64,000 nucleotides of DNA from Casp-alpha2 sp036337015. Lineage in GTDB: Bacteria; Pseudomonadota; Alphaproteobacteria; Rhodospirillales; Casp-alpha2. The notes below the pieces were generated by a model. It was not told the origin of the DNA. It made no database searches and saw nothing but the letters and a program-made list of their open reading frames with translations. Position 1 is the first letter of the stretch, and each line of letters begins with the position of its first letter. The stretch is taken from positions 434,001 through 498,000 of the forward strand of contig JAYZEZ010000007.1 in assembly GCA_036337015.1 (NCBI GenBank), read 5' to 3'. Shown here piece after piece: positions 25,396 to 34,484 of the stretch. A program made the position numbers and the translations under genes.

Positions 25396-26804
25396 CTCAT
25401 TTGTTTCCTCACGATATCACCAGGATCAAGACTTTGAATTAGTGGCCAAGCCTTATCCATAGTTTCATTAAATTCATCCACGGGAACAGAATCGGCAACT
25501 ATTCCACCGCCAGCTTGCGCTGCTACTTGATCACCCTCTATAACCAGAGTACGAATGACAATAGAAGAATCCATTGCGCCATCAAAGCCAATCCATGCTA
25601 TGACGCCACAATAAGGGCCACGACAAACTGGTTCCAATTGGCTAATAATTTCCATAGCCCTAATCTTTGGTGCTCCAGTAATGGAGCCGCCTGGAAACGT
25701 TGCCCGTAAAAGGTCTATAGGGCCAAGGTTGGGGAATAAGGTTCCACGAATTTCAGATACAAGATGGTGTACATTTGAAAAACTTTCGAGATTAGCTAAT
25801 TCTGTCACCGCTACGCTCCCTAATCGACAAACACGACTTAGGTCATTCCTGAGTAAATCAACGATCATTAAATTCTCTGCATAATCTTTCTCGCTATCTA
25901 TAAGCTCGCGAGCCAAGACTTCATCTTGTTTTTTATTAAAGCCTCTTGGGCGGGTGCCTTTTATTGGACGTGTCATCACAAGACCTTCGTGATCAAGATG
26001 TAAGAACTGCTCTGGCGATGCAGAAAGAATTGCTGTTTTTTCAAAGTTTAAATAAGCCCCAAAAGGTGCAGGAGACAAAAAACGAAGACGTCTATACAAC
26101 ATAAAAGGAGAGAGATCAGTGGGAAGCTTTGCTAACAACCGTTGTGTAATATTTGCTTGAAAAATATCACCTGCATGGATGTAATCAATCACCCTCTTCA
26201 CCATTTTTTCGTATTCTGCACGGCTTAGATCAGGCTTCCAATGACCAACAGAAGTCCAGTCAAGACTTCCCCCTGGAGGAGCCTCATAATATCTTGAGGC
26301 AATCAATTCTGCCCGTTCTGCCTTCGGATGGCGGTTCCTAGGAAAATTGGGGTTAATAGTTTTTGATTTTTTTAAATCGACAACTACATCTTGAGCTATT
26401 ACCCAAGCCCTTCTCTTCCAGGTATCAAAAGCAACTACGGTATCAAATAGGCCTACCATCATATCAGAAGTACCGAGACCTTTTTTCGGTTTAGGTAATT
26501 GTTCTAAATGCCGGGAAAGCTCATAGCTAAAAAAGCCTATAGCACCACCTTGGAATGGAGGCAATCTATGATCCTTAAGTATACAAATCGACTTCAAATT
26601 GTCTTCAAGTTTAGCAAATGGATCATCTGTATTTTCCGCAGTAATAATCTTATATGGGTCAACGGCTATATATGCATAACGTCCGCGCCCTTCGGATTGA
26701 GCTGCACTATCTAAAAAAATAGAGGTTGAATCAAAAGCAAACGCCGCAAAGGCTTCAATCGGATCACGGTATGTCAGAGGAATGATATACGGTCGATCTG
26801 TCAT
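25392..26804 (-). CDS. pabB: Aminodeoxychorismate synthase component I
   Basis: This chorismate-binding enzyme aminates chorismate to 4-amino-4-deoxychorismate, the branch to folate. The 470-residue protein shows the N-terminal FDSTSIFLDSAAQ, GAIGFFSYELSRHLE near 105, and the chorismate-binding block: AGDIFQANITQR near 213, TRPIKGTRPRG near 275, KDYAENLMIVDLLRNDLSRV near 298 and FPGGSITGAPKIRAME near 362. The Lys of PIKGT is typical of PabB rather than of anthranilate synthase (PIAGT). No glutaminase domain is fused; pabA must be elsewhere. It is followed by pabC with a four-base overlap. Confidence 0.93.
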   Translation of the reverse strand: MTDRPYIIPLTYRDPIEAFAAFAFDSTSIFLDSAAQSEGRGRYAYIAVDPYKIITAENTDDPFAKLEDNLKSICILKDHRLPPFQGGAIGFFSYELSRHLEQLPKPKKGLGTSDMMVGLFDTVVAFDTWKRRAWVIAQDVVVDLKKSKTINPNFPRNRHPKAERAELIASRYYEAPPGGSLDWTSVGHWKPDLSRAEYEKMVKRVIDYIHAGDIFQANITQRLLAKLPTDLSPFMLYRRLRFLSPAPFGAYLNFEKTAILSASPEQFLHLDHEGLVMTRPIKGTRPRGFNKKQDEVLARELIDSEKDYAENLMIVDLLRNDLSRVCRLGSVAVTELANLESFSNVHHLVSEIRGTLFPNLGPIDLLRATFPGGSITGAPKIRAMEIISQLEPVCRGPYCGVIAWIGFDGAMDSSIVIRTLVIEGDQVAAQAGGGIVADSVPVDEFNETMDKAWPLIQSLDPGDIVRKQMR

Positions 26805-26872
26805 TTCTATCTCACATCTCCCAGCAAACCCAATAATCTTCGTTAAATAGGAGACTTATTCATTCAAGGCAG

Positions 26873-27859
26873 TCAGACTATTTCACCAATGACACGATCT
26901 GGGGGGGTGTGCCCATCAGAAAAAGATTGAATATTAATAACAACTTTTTCTCCCATATCTTGACGACCTTCGAAAGTAGCTGAACTCATGTGGGGCAACA
27001 GGACGACATTGTCTAGTGCTACCAACTTGGGATTAACTGCAGGTTCGTGCTCAAACACATCGAGTCCCGCACCAGCAATTTCATCTGCTTGCAACAAACG
27101 GCTCAAAGCAGATTCATCTATAATCTCGCCACGAGCAGTGTTAACAATCACTGCGTGGGATTGTAAAAGCTTTAAACGCCTAGCAGATAATAAATGGAAT
27201 GTCGCTGGCGTATGTGGACAATTGACTGAAACAAAATCCATTCGCGCTAACATCTGATCTAGGCTTTCCCAATAAGTCGCTTCTAATTCAGCTTCAATTT
27301 CTTCGTGAACTGGATTGCGATTATGATAATGAATGGAAAGACCGAAGCCACGCGCACGTTTTGCCACGGCTTGGCCAATACGTCCCATACCTATAATTCC
27401 AAGGCGTTTGCCAAATATGCGATGTCCCAACATCCAAGTTGGTGACCAGCCAGACCATTTTCCAGATCGCAACACTTTTTCTCCTTCTATCAATCGGCGT
27501 GGCACTGTTAAAATCAGAGCCATAGTCATGTCAGCTGTATCTTCAGTAAGAACATCTGGCGTATTAGTTACCATAATACCTTTGTCCCGCGCAGCACTAA
27601 GATTGATATGGTCTACGCCTGTACCATAATTGGCTATTAGTTTAAGTTTTGGCCCCACTTCTTTAAAAAACTCTTCGTCGATTACATCGGTCACAGTAGG
27701 AACTAAAACCTCTGCAGATTTCATTGCCTCTACAAGTTCTTTTGAACTCATTGGTTCATCGCTAACGTTAAGTTTGACATCGAATAATTCCATTAGTCGA
27801 GTTTCTGTTGCGTCCGGCAACTTTCGGGTAACTACTACTTGCATTTTTTTCTTGCTCAT
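26873..27859 (-). CDS. D-isomer-specific 2-hydroxyacid dehydrogenase (glyoxylate/hydroxypyruvate reductase type)
   Basis: An NAD(P)H-dependent reductase of 328 residues. It has GTGVDHINLSAARDKGI near residue 85 and the Rossmann motif LGIIGMGRIGQAVAKRA near 148. Catalytic Arg lies in VNTARGEIIDE near 233, the Glu in the GLDVFEHEP region near 260, and the His in LLPHMSSAT near 282. Relatives reduce glyoxylate or hydroxypyruvate; the exact substrate is not readable. I placed the start at 27859, where AAGG lies about eight bases upstream; ATG 27880 is in frame but unlikely. It is divergent from the SH3-domain gene, an association also seen in other alphaproteobacteria as I recall. Confidence 0.88.
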   Translation of the reverse strand: MSKKKMQVVVTRKLPDATETRLMELFDVKLNVSDEPMSSKELVEAMKSAEVLVPTVTDVIDEEFFKEVGPKLKLIANYGTGVDHINLSAARDKGIMVTNTPDVLTEDTADMTMALILTVPRRLIEGEKVLRSGKWSGWSPTWMLGHRIFGKRLGIIGMGRIGQAVAKRARGFGLSIHYHNRNPVHEEIEAELEATYWESLDQMLARMDFVSVNCPHTPATFHLLSARRLKLLQSHAVIVNTARGEIIDESALSRLLQADEIAGAGLDVFEHEPAVNPKLVALDNVVLLPHMSSATFEGRQDMGEKVVINIQSFSDGHTPPDRVIGEIV

Positions 27860-28068
27860 TAACAAACCCTTCGATGGCACTATTAAAGTCTTAGGAATAT
27901 TAAAAACCTTTATTTTTATTAGGCATTAGCAACCCTTAGCTTAGTTGTCCAGATCACCTTTTAATAAGATTATCTCACAAATCCTTTTATGTTGACTATT
28001 GCAAGAGGGCTACAAGCTTTATAATAATCTAATCTAATACGATTTTTTCCAATCTTATTGTAGCACTG

Positions 28069-28587
28069 ATGACAACTATACGTTTTTATTTTTTAATTTG
28101 TTTAGTTCTATTTATAGCTTTACCGCTAAATTTTTATGAATCGAACACTTTGGCAGCCAGCAAGGGAACAGGCCTACCACTTCCCCGATTCGTGAGCCTG
28201 CGCGCTGGAGAAGTCAACTTACGCACAGGCCCTGGAGTACAATATCCGGTTGATTGGGTGTACCTTCGGTTGAATCTACCAGTGCAAATCATCGCGGAAT
28301 ATGACACCTGGCGTAAAATCCGAGATTGGCAAGGCACTCAAGGTTGGGTACACCAAAGTATGGTTTCGGGTACGCGTACTTTTATAGTTACAGGGAAAAA
28401 TAGAACTATTAGACGTCGTAGCGATTCCAAAAGCCCGCCGGTCGCCACCATCGAACCGAGCGCAATTGGCACTTTAATCTCTTGTTCTGATCTTAGTGGC
28501 TGGTGCAAAGTAAGGGCTAATGCCAAAAAAGGGTGGCTTAGACGAGTGGAATTTTGGGGTGTTCTTAAAAATGAAATAATAGAATAA
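28069..28587 (+). CDS. Secreted SH3-domain protein
   Basis: A 172-residue exported protein. Residues 1-29 form a signal peptide with a long hydrophobic core. Two bacterial SH3-like repeats follow: FVSLRAGEVNLRTGPGVQY to GWVHQSMVSG (about residues 41-103) and a second, weaker one (about 108-162) with GTLISCSDLSGWCKVRAN and GWLRRVEFWG. The first repeat has the NLRxGPG signature. Such proteins are thought to bind cell-wall or other periplasmic ligands; the ligand is unknown. The upstream gap contains TATAAT at about 28019-28024 that could serve as its -10, but no well-spaced -35 is evident. Confidence 0.85.
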   Translation: MTTIRFYFLICLVLFIALPLNFYESNTLAASKGTGLPLPRFVSLRAGEVNLRTGPGVQYPVDWVYLRLNLPVQIIAEYDTWRKIRDWQGTQGWVHQSMVSGTRTFIVTGKNRTIRRRSDSKSPPVATIEPSAIGTLISCSDLSGWCKVRANAKKGWLRRVEFWGVLKNEIIE

Positions 28588-28602
28588 ATCATTAAAGATT
28601 AA

Positions 28603-29190
28603 TCAATCCAAGTCCTCGGATAAAGATTTTTGGGTTTCTTTAGGAATTATCGCTAAGTGACTATACTTTTTGTGTTCAACCCCTAAAGTAATAGCAGTTT
28701 CAAGGTTTTTGAACTGCCTAACTTGTTTTTCCTGAAATGGAAAGTGTAAAAAATGTAGCGCTGAAGCCTTGCCGCTATCATTAGTACGTTCAAGTTCTGC
28801 TTCAGGAACACCGTTAATAACGTCATCATCCAAAAACAGCTTTACTTTATTTTCAACTCCTCCCAAATCAGAAAGAAATTCAGCTCTTCGCTTTGCATTA
28901 TCAATTTCGAACATTAGGGTGGCAACAAGCTCATGTCCATTTGGAATTAAAGTATTATAAGCGTTAAGTTCGTCATCCACCTGCGCCTCTCCACCACGTT
29001 CAATAAAAAGCATTTCTTGAACTTGATGTAACATAGTCTCAAAAGACTCAAAATAAAAACTGGCATCTGGACCAACCGCAACACGCCTATCTTTTTTTAT
29101 AGCTGAGACAAAACGCTTACGCTCACCCCTAACAACCGCGTACTCATCAATACTCAGAATATCAGCACGAGTAATTTCTTTATTTTTCAT
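28603..29190 (-). CDS. DUF3501 family protein
   Basis: A 195-residue soluble protein that I recognise as DUF3501, a family of unknown function seen next to rubrerythrin and CCG-domain Fe-S oxidoreductase genes. It begins with ITRADILSIDEYAVVRGERK, followed by KDRRVAVGPDASFYFESFET and MLFIERGGEAQVDDELNAYN, and has PNGHELVATLMFEIDN near residue 97. These are charged and conserved-looking, with no transmembrane segment and no cysteine cluster. The start at 29190 has GAGGAAACAAC upstream; an ATG 42 bases earlier would overlap the preceding gene. It lies 19 bases after the Fe-S gene and is probably translated from the same transcript. Role inferred from context only: oxidative-stress handling. Confidence 0.78.
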   Translation of the reverse strand: MKNKEITRADILSIDEYAVVRGERKRFVSAIKKDRRVAVGPDASFYFESFETMLHQVQEMLFIERGGEAQVDDELNAYNTLIPNGHELVATLMFEIDNAKRRAEFLSDLGGVENKVKLFLDDDVINGVPEAELERTNDSGKASALHFLHFPFQEKQVRQFKNLETAITLGVEHKKYSHLAIIPKETQKSLSEDLD

Positions 29191-29209
29191 ATGTTGTTTC
29201 CTCAACAAA

Positions 29210-30544
29210 TCACAGCCCATATGACCGAGCAATCAATTCAACAGGGTGTGATGCTGTACCAATAGTAGACGTGTTTTCGCCCATTTTTTCTATCCCTTGT
29301 AATATATGATCACGCGCTAGTGGGCACTCTGATACTACTTCGCTAGGAGATAGTTTCGCTAAATCCCTAAAGACAGGTCTACCAGTCTTTAGGGCAACTT
29401 CAAAATTATTCTTCATTATTCCCCAAGAACCACCATGGCCGGAACACCTTTCTATAACTGAAATTTGCAAGTCAGGAATAGCCTTCAATAATTCTACAGC
29501 TTTTTGCCCCATATTTTGTGCTCGAGAATGACATGCCATATGAACAGCTATTCCTTCCCCTAAAGGCCTCATTCCTTTTGCTAGCCCCTCATTTTTTGAG
29601 ATCCCAACTAAATATTCACTTAAATCAAAGGTCTTAATACTTAACCGCTTTACAAATTCATTTTCTGGTAAAATTAAGGGCCATTCAAACTTCATCATTA
29701 AAGAACATGATGACACTAAAGATATGATGTCATATCCAAGGTCAATCCAATTACATAACTCCTTGGCTGTAACTTCCGCACCACTAGCTACTTTTGAGAG
29801 CTCGCCTTGCTCAAGTTGGGGCATACCACAACATTGTGGGTAAAGAATTTCAGTCTCTATACCATTTTTTGCCAAGACTCTAATTGTCGCCTCGCCGATT
29901 GCAGTATTATTAAAATTACCATAACACGTCGCGTATATTAGGGCCTTACGACCAAAGGCTGGGGCACTTTTATCAATTTCTGGTTTTTCTCTCCCAACTA
30001 AATTCAAAGGCTTCGGATTGAACTCTGGGAGCACTGCCTCACGGTGGATATCCGCGACAGCTTGGATCACCGGACGAGTAAAGCTGTTTGTAGTTTTACA
30101 GGCCCAATTCATAAGAGATGAAATTTTACAACCAAACTTACCATTTCTATCTGTCTTAATTAATTGTCTAGATGTAATGGATCCTTTTCCATTTTTAGAT
30201 TCCCAAGCCCGGTAGCGCAGCATCAAGTGCGGAAAATCCAGATTAAATTCATGAGGAGGTACATATGGACACTTTGTCATAAAGCACATATCACAAAGAG
30301 TACAAGCGTCGACTACCTGTTTAAAATCTTTACTATTTACGGTATCTAATTCACCAGATTCAGATTCATCAATCAAATCAAAAAGCCGCGGGAAACTATC
30401 GCAAAGGTTAAAACACCTTCTGCAACCATGGCAAATATCAAAGACACGACGCAATTCAGCATCGAGGTTCTCAGTATCATAATAATTCGGCTCTCGCCAA
30501 CCAATTGGGTGACGGATTGGAGCACCAAGTCCACCTTCACTCAT
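29210..30544 (-). CDS. Fe-S oxidoreductase with CCG domains (GlpC/HdrD-like)
   Basis: A 444-residue soluble protein with two [4Fe-4S] sites: Cys38-x2-Cys41-x2-Cys44-x3-Cys48 and Cys81-x2-Cys84-x2-Cys87-x4-Cys92. Two cysteine-rich CCG-type regions follow: YPQCCGMPQLEQGEL near residue 238 and ERCSGHGGSWG near 360. This layout matches the Fe-S subunit of anaerobic glycerol-3-phosphate dehydrogenase (GlpC) and heterodisulfide-reductase-like proteins. No GlpA/B-type flavin partner is present. Its neighbours are rubrerythrin upstream and DUF3501 downstream on the same strand, so it may pass electrons to rubrerythrin; that is inference. Confidence 0.88.
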   Translation of the reverse strand: MSEGGLGAPIRHPIGWREPNYYDTENLDAELRRVFDICHGCRRCFNLCDSFPRLFDLIDESESGELDTVNSKDFKQVVDACTLCDMCFMTKCPYVPPHEFNLDFPHLMLRYRAWESKNGKGSITSRQLIKTDRNGKFGCKISSLMNWACKTTNSFTRPVIQAVADIHREAVLPEFNPKPLNLVGREKPEIDKSAPAFGRKALIYATCYGNFNNTAIGEATIRVLAKNGIETEILYPQCCGMPQLEQGELSKVASGAEVTAKELCNWIDLGYDIISLVSSCSLMMKFEWPLILPENEFVKRLSIKTFDLSEYLVGISKNEGLAKGMRPLGEGIAVHMACHSRAQNMGQKAVELLKAIPDLQISVIERCSGHGGSWGIMKNNFEVALKTGRPVFRDLAKLSPSEVVSECPLARDHILQGIEKMGENTSTIGTASHPVELIARSYGL

Positions 30545-30620
30545 TTTTTTCCAAAATCTGAATATTGGGAACGACGTCGTCGCCCCTTAAATTAGAATAC
30601 GACTACTGGCAAAACCGAAT

Positions 30621-31040
30621 TTAATCCATACTATCGAAAGCTTTTTGAAAACGCCCAGCATGGGATTTTTCAGCTTTAGCAAGAGTTTCAAACCAATCAG
30701 CTATTTCATCAAAACCTTCTTCTCGTGCAGTTTTAGCCATACCCGGATACATATCAGTATATTCGTGGGTCTCACCAGCAACAGCAGCTTTCAAATTATC
30801 CCCAGTAGAACCTATAGGCAATCCAGTTGCCGGATCACCGACTTCTTCTAGATATTCTAAATGTCCATGGGCATGACCAGTTTCACCTTCAGCCGTTGAT
30901 CGAAAGACAACAGCAACATCGTTATAGCCCTCAACATCTGCCTTTTGAGCAAAATATAAATAACGGCGGTTTGCCTGACTTTCACCAGCAAATGCATCTT
31001 TAAGATTTTGTTCAGTGTTAGATCCTTTAAGGTCAGCCAT
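30621..31040 (-). CDS. Rubrerythrin lacking the rubredoxin domain
   Basis: A 139-residue four-helix-bundle diiron protein. The paired motifs are present: AFAGESQANRRYLYFA near residue 15, STAEGETGHAHGHLEYL near 48, AVAGETHEYTDMYPGMA near 83 and TLAKAEKSHAGRFQ near 120, each supplying Glu/His ligands. The C-terminal rubredoxin domain of classical rubrerythrins is missing, so an outside electron donor is required; the Fe-S oxidoreductase encoded 76 bases downstream is an obvious candidate. It probably reduces hydrogen peroxide. I set the start at 31040 with AAGGA nine bases upstream. A promoter-like pair lies upstream (TTGACT/TATTAA). Confidence 0.92.
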   Translation of the reverse strand: MADLKGSNTEQNLKDAFAGESQANRRYLYFAQKADVEGYNDVAVVFRSTAEGETGHAHGHLEYLEEVGDPATGLPIGSTGDNLKAAVAGETHEYTDMYPGMAKTAREEGFDEIADWFETLAKAEKSHAGRFQKAFDSMD

Positions 31041-31131
31041 AATTTTTCCTTTCAAGATAACTTATAAAACTTTTTAGATTGAAGTTTTTTATAAATATTT
31101 AATTTATTCCAAAGATATAAAACACGTTCAC

Positions 31132-31160
31132 TTAATATAAGAATAATGCAATATAGTCAA
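31132..31160 (-). promoter_or_regulatory. Candidate promoter of the rubrerythrin gene
   Basis: On the minus strand TTGACT (31155-31160) and TATTAA (31132-31137) are separated by 17 bases, about 85 bases before the rubrerythrin ATG. An AT-rich stretch containing TTAGAATAAATTTAA sits directly upstream. It partly recalls an Irr/ICE half site (TTTAGAA) but the inverted second half is not present. The -10 matches only four of six. Confidence 0.35.
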
Positions 31161-31211
31161 TTTTTAAATTTATTCTAATTTAGATCGTAAATGTTTGTTT
31201 TTATTAGAAAT

Positions 31212-31640
31212 TTAATCTTCTAATCTGACAATAACTTCAATTCTTTTTACTACGGCACCTTCAGGTGGTGATGGCATTGAAGTCACTACAACCTGATCAT
31301 TTTGAATATCTTCAAGTCGACCCGAACCTTCATGGAAGAAATGATGATGATCGGTAATATTTGTATCAAAATAGAGACGTTGAGAATCAACATTAATTTC
31401 TCTTAGCAATCCAACCGCAGCAAATTGGCGTAGAGAATTGTACACAGTTGCAAGGGATACCTGAATATTCTTAGCCTGAGCCTCCAAATGAAGCGTTTCT
31501 GCCGAAACATGCTTGTTCCCACCTTCAAACAGTAGTTTAGCTAAAGCCAATCGCTGTCTCGTAGGCCGCAAGCCCACTTTACGAAGCATATCTATGGTTT
31601 TAGTAAAAGGCCTTTGTATATCTCCAACTTTGTTGGCCAT
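31212..31640 (-). CDS. irr: Iron response regulator, Fur superfamily (Irr type)
   Basis: A 142-residue winged-helix regulator. The DNA-binding domain is LRPTRQRLALAKLLFEG to VSLATVYNSLRQFAAVGLL (about residues 24-78). The metal/haem region TDHHHFFHEGSGRLEDI near 95 has the HHHFF run characteristic of Irr. CxxC zinc motifs of classic Fur are absent. Irr represses or activates iron genes in alphaproteobacteria according to haem state (established for rhizobia). It lies 121 bases downstream of fabI and upstream of the rubrerythrin-FeS-DUF3501 genes, all on the same strand. The Irr label is a motif-based judgement; another peroxide- or iron-sensing Fur paralogue is the alternative. Confidence 0.85.
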   Translation of the reverse strand: MANKVGDIQRPFTKTIDMLRKVGLRPTRQRLALAKLLFEGGNKHVSAETLHLEAQAKNIQVSLATVYNSLRQFAAVGLLREINVDSQRLYFDTNITDHHHFFHEGSGRLEDIQNDQVVVTSMPSPPEGAVVKRIEVIVRLED

Positions 31641-31761
31641 GAATCTTTGGTCCTAGTTAATTTAAAAAATTATATTACAGTAAAATCCATACCTATCCTA
31701 TAGATTATTTAATTGCAGTTAAAAAGTATGTAAGGGTTTACAAAACTACTTGATTAAAATT

Positions 31762-32574
31762 CTAAATAGTTTTTTTCTCTACAGCTGGCATTCCAACAAC
31801 ATTATAACCACAATCTACGTGATGAATTTCGCCAGTAACACCGTTAGAAAGGTCAGATAACAAATATAAAGCCGCTCCACCCACGTCATTTAACTGGATA
31901 CTGCGCTTTAATGCAGAATTTTCTTCGCTCCAACGATAAATATGTCGGGCACCAGCAATAGCGCTTCCTGCAAGGGTCCGCATCGGACCTGCAGAAATAG
32001 CATTAACGCGAATTTTTTCTGGACCTAAATCGACGGCAAGATACTTAACACTAGATTCTAGGGCAGCCTTTGCAACACCCATTACATTATAGTTTGGCAC
32101 TACTCGCTCGGAGCCGGAGAAAGTAAGGGTTATAAGGCTACCTCCTTTACTCATCAGGGGAACAGCTCGTTTAGCTATAGACGTTAAAGAATAACAAGAT
32201 ATATCCATAGTCCTGGAAAAATTATCTCGTGTAGTATCCAAGTATCTCCCCTTTAGCTCATCTTTATTTGAATAAGCGATTGCATGCACAAAAAAATCCA
32301 AATGCCCCCAGTTATCCTTTATTTCTTGAAAAGCACTATCAATGCTATTTTCATCTTCGACGTCGCAAGGAATCACTAAATTTGAACCTATACCTTCAGC
32401 CAGCGGTCTTACCCTTTTAGCTAACGTTTCACCCTGATAAGTAAATGCTAGGTCAGCGCCGTTACGATGTAATACTTCAGCAATACCCCAAGCAATAGAA
32501 TGATCGTTAGCAACACCCATGATCAAACCTTTTTTACCCTGCATTAAAGTAGTTTTCTCAAAAGTTTTCATCAT
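31762..32574 (-). CDS. fabI: Enoyl-[acyl-carrier-protein] reductase (NADH)
   Basis: FabI performs the last reduction of each fatty-acid elongation cycle. The 270-residue SDR protein shows KKGLIMGVANDHSIAWGIA near residue 14 with the cofactor-binding region, HAIAYSNKDELKG near 101, and the active-site SGSERVVPNYNVMGVAKAAL near 152 with the Tyr-x6-Lys pair of FabI. NAISAGPMRTLAGSAI near 198 is also typical. It overlaps the fabB stop by four bases (ATGATGA), with two adjacent ATG codons as possible starts. fabA, fabB and fabI form one operon. Confidence 0.95.
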   Translation of the reverse strand: MMKTFEKTTLMQGKKGLIMGVANDHSIAWGIAEVLHRNGADLAFTYQGETLAKRVRPLAEGIGSNLVIPCDVEDENSIDSAFQEIKDNWGHLDFFVHAIAYSNKDELKGRYLDTTRDNFSRTMDISCYSLTSIAKRAVPLMSKGGSLITLTFSGSERVVPNYNVMGVAKAALESSVKYLAVDLGPEKIRVNAISAGPMRTLAGSAIAGARHIYRWSEENSALKRSIQLNDVGGAALYLLSDLSNGVTGEIHHVDCGYNVVGMPAVEKKTI

Positions 32575-33791
32575 TCTACAACCCGCTTAAAAGCCAAAGC
32601 TGCATTAGTACCGCCAAAACCAAAACTATTAGAGAGGATGCAATTCAATCCAGCATCATCAACAAGGCTTGTAACTATATTTGCATCTCCGGCTTCTGGG
32701 TCTAAATTTTCAATGTTAATTGAAGGAGCTATAAAATCTTTTTCTAGCATTATTAATGAATAAATTGCCTCATGAGCCCCAGTTGCCCCTTGGGAATGAC
32801 CAGTTAACGATTTGGTTGAAGTAATTTTAGGTTTTTGACTTCCAAAAACTTCCTGTATCGCGTTTAATTCTGCCATGTCTCCTGCCGGCGTAGACGTACC
32901 GTGTGCATTAATGTAATCGACTTTAGAGTTGCCAAGTGATTGAGTCGCCAAACGCATACAACGCATTGCACCCTCACCAGACGGCGCAACCATATCTACA
33001 CCGTCGGATGTCGCTCCATAACCAACAATTTCTCCATAAATCTTTGCACCCCTTGATCGAGCGCGCTCTAATTCTTCAAGCACTAAAACTCCCGCTCCGG
33101 CGGCGATAACAAAGCCATCTCTATTAAGGTCAAACGGCCTAGAAGCACGATCTGGGGAACTGTTATACTTTGATGACAGTGCTCCCATAGCATCAAAAAG
33201 TACAGTTAAGGTCCAATGCAGTTCTTCTCCTCCACCTGCAAACACTATATCTTGTTTGCCCCATTGGATCAGTTCAGCACCATTTCCTATACAATGCGCA
33301 CTAGTCGAACAAGCTGAAGATATGGAGTAACTTAGACCACGCATATGAAATGCAGTTGAAATATTAGCTGAATTTGTTGAACACATTGATTTTGGTACCG
33401 CATAAGGCCCAACGCGCTTAGCTCCCTTATCACGCGCAATATCGGCTGCGTTAATTAACGCCGACGTAGACGGACCTCCAGAGCCCATCACTAATCCAGT
33501 TCGTTCGTCTGTGACATCCGCTAAATCAAGACCAGAATCATTAATAGCCTCTTGCATCGCAATATAATTATATGCTGATCCATCTCCCATAAATCGTCTA
33601 AGTTTGCGATCTATTAGTTCGTCCATATCAATCTGAGGTGCCCCACATATATGCGAACGAAAACCACGTTCTGCATAATCTTCGTTAAATACAATCCCAG
33701 ATTTTCCAGAACGCAAACTTGCAGTAACTTCGGAAACGTTGTTTCCTATAGGTGAAACGATCCCCATTCCAGTAACCACAACACGTCTCAT
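32571..33791 (-). CDS. fabB: 3-oxoacyl-[acyl-carrier-protein] synthase I
   Basis: A beta-ketoacyl-ACP synthase, 406 residues like the E. coli enzyme. The catalytic triad is visible: Cys in SISSACSTSAHCIGNG near residue 163, His in YINAHGTSTPAGDMAEL near 297 and His in KSLTGHSQGATGAHEAI near 330. MRRVVVTGMGIVSPIGNN is the expected N terminus, so I start at 33791 (AGGC upstream), not at the in-frame start inside fabA. The close coupling to fabA identifies it as FabB, which elongates the unsaturated intermediates, rather than FabF. Confidence 0.95.
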   Translation of the reverse strand: MRRVVVTGMGIVSPIGNNVSEVTASLRSGKSGIVFNEDYAERGFRSHICGAPQIDMDELIDRKLRRFMGDGSAYNYIAMQEAINDSGLDLADVTDERTGLVMGSGGPSTSALINAADIARDKGAKRVGPYAVPKSMCSTNSANISTAFHMRGLSYSISSACSTSAHCIGNGAELIQWGKQDIVFAGGGEELHWTLTVLFDAMGALSSKYNSSPDRASRPFDLNRDGFVIAAGAGVLVLEELERARSRGAKIYGEIVGYGATSDGVDMVAPSGEGAMRCMRLATQSLGNSKVDYINAHGTSTPAGDMAELNAIQEVFGSQKPKITSTKSLTGHSQGATGAHEAIYSLIMLEKDFIAPSINIENLDPEAGDANIVTSLVDDAGLNCILSNSFGFGGTNAALAFKRVVE

Positions 33792-33810
33792 CAAATTTTG
33801 CCTGCTTTTG

Positions 33811-34332
33811 TCAATTATCATCCCCACTGGCGGCAAATAGAGCTACCTTAAGCCCTTCAGCTTGGTAAGCTTCTACGCCATCCACTTTCATAACGCCATC
33901 TGCAATACCCAGGGTCATACTTCTATCCATCACTCTTTTGACGTCAATACTATAGGAAACCAATTTTGCTGCAGGTGTAACTTGCTCAGAAAATTTAACT
34001 TTTTCAACTCCTAGTGCTCGTCCAACTCCCATAGAGCCTCTCCACCCTAAATAAAAGCCAACTAATTGCCATAGAGCATCTAGGCCTAGACAACCAGGCA
34101 TGACAGGATCGCCTTGAAAATGACAATTAAAAAACCACAGGTCCGGATTTATATCAAATTCAGCTCTTACATGCCCCTTACCATAAGCACCACCAGTATC
34201 ATTTATTTCTTTAATACGATCGAACATAAGCATTGGTGGCGAAGGTAACTGGGCATTACCGGACCCAAATAATTCACCTCGCCCACACAAAAGAAGGTCC
34301 TCGTAAGTATAATTGTTTTTCTTTTTGACCAA
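33811..34332 (-). CDS. fabA: 3-hydroxydecanoyl-ACP dehydratase/isomerase
   Basis: FabA introduces the cis double bond of anaerobic unsaturated fatty-acid synthesis. The active-site His is in NCHFQGDPVMPGCLGLDALW, whose Asp near LGLDALW is the second catalytic residue; SYTKEDLL-like NNYTYEDLLLCGRGELFG is at the N terminus. No ATG is available: the frame opens with TTG at 34395, but a TTG at 34332 gives 173 residues, close to the 172 of E. coli, and begins at the family N terminus, so I chose it. It heads the fabA-fabB-fabI operon. Confidence 0.92.
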   Translation of the reverse strand: MVKKKNNYTYEDLLLCGRGELFGSGNAQLPSPPMLMFDRIKEINDTGGAYGKGHVRAEFDINPDLWFFNCHFQGDPVMPGCLGLDALWQLVGFYLGWRGSMGVGRALGVEKVKFSEQVTPAAKLVSYSIDVKRVMDRSMTLGIADGVMKVDGVEAYQAEGLKVALFAASGDDN

Positions 34333-34484
34333 AGGCTTGATTATCCTAGGCTGTAAAAGATCGCTCGTTTCATCCAGCAGTAACTGAATACCCAAAAAAG
34401 TCCAGAATTTTTACAAAAAAAGTCACCTCAATTAAATATAAAGATCGTCTTTTTTATAAAGACATGACTTGCGATCTATTTTTC

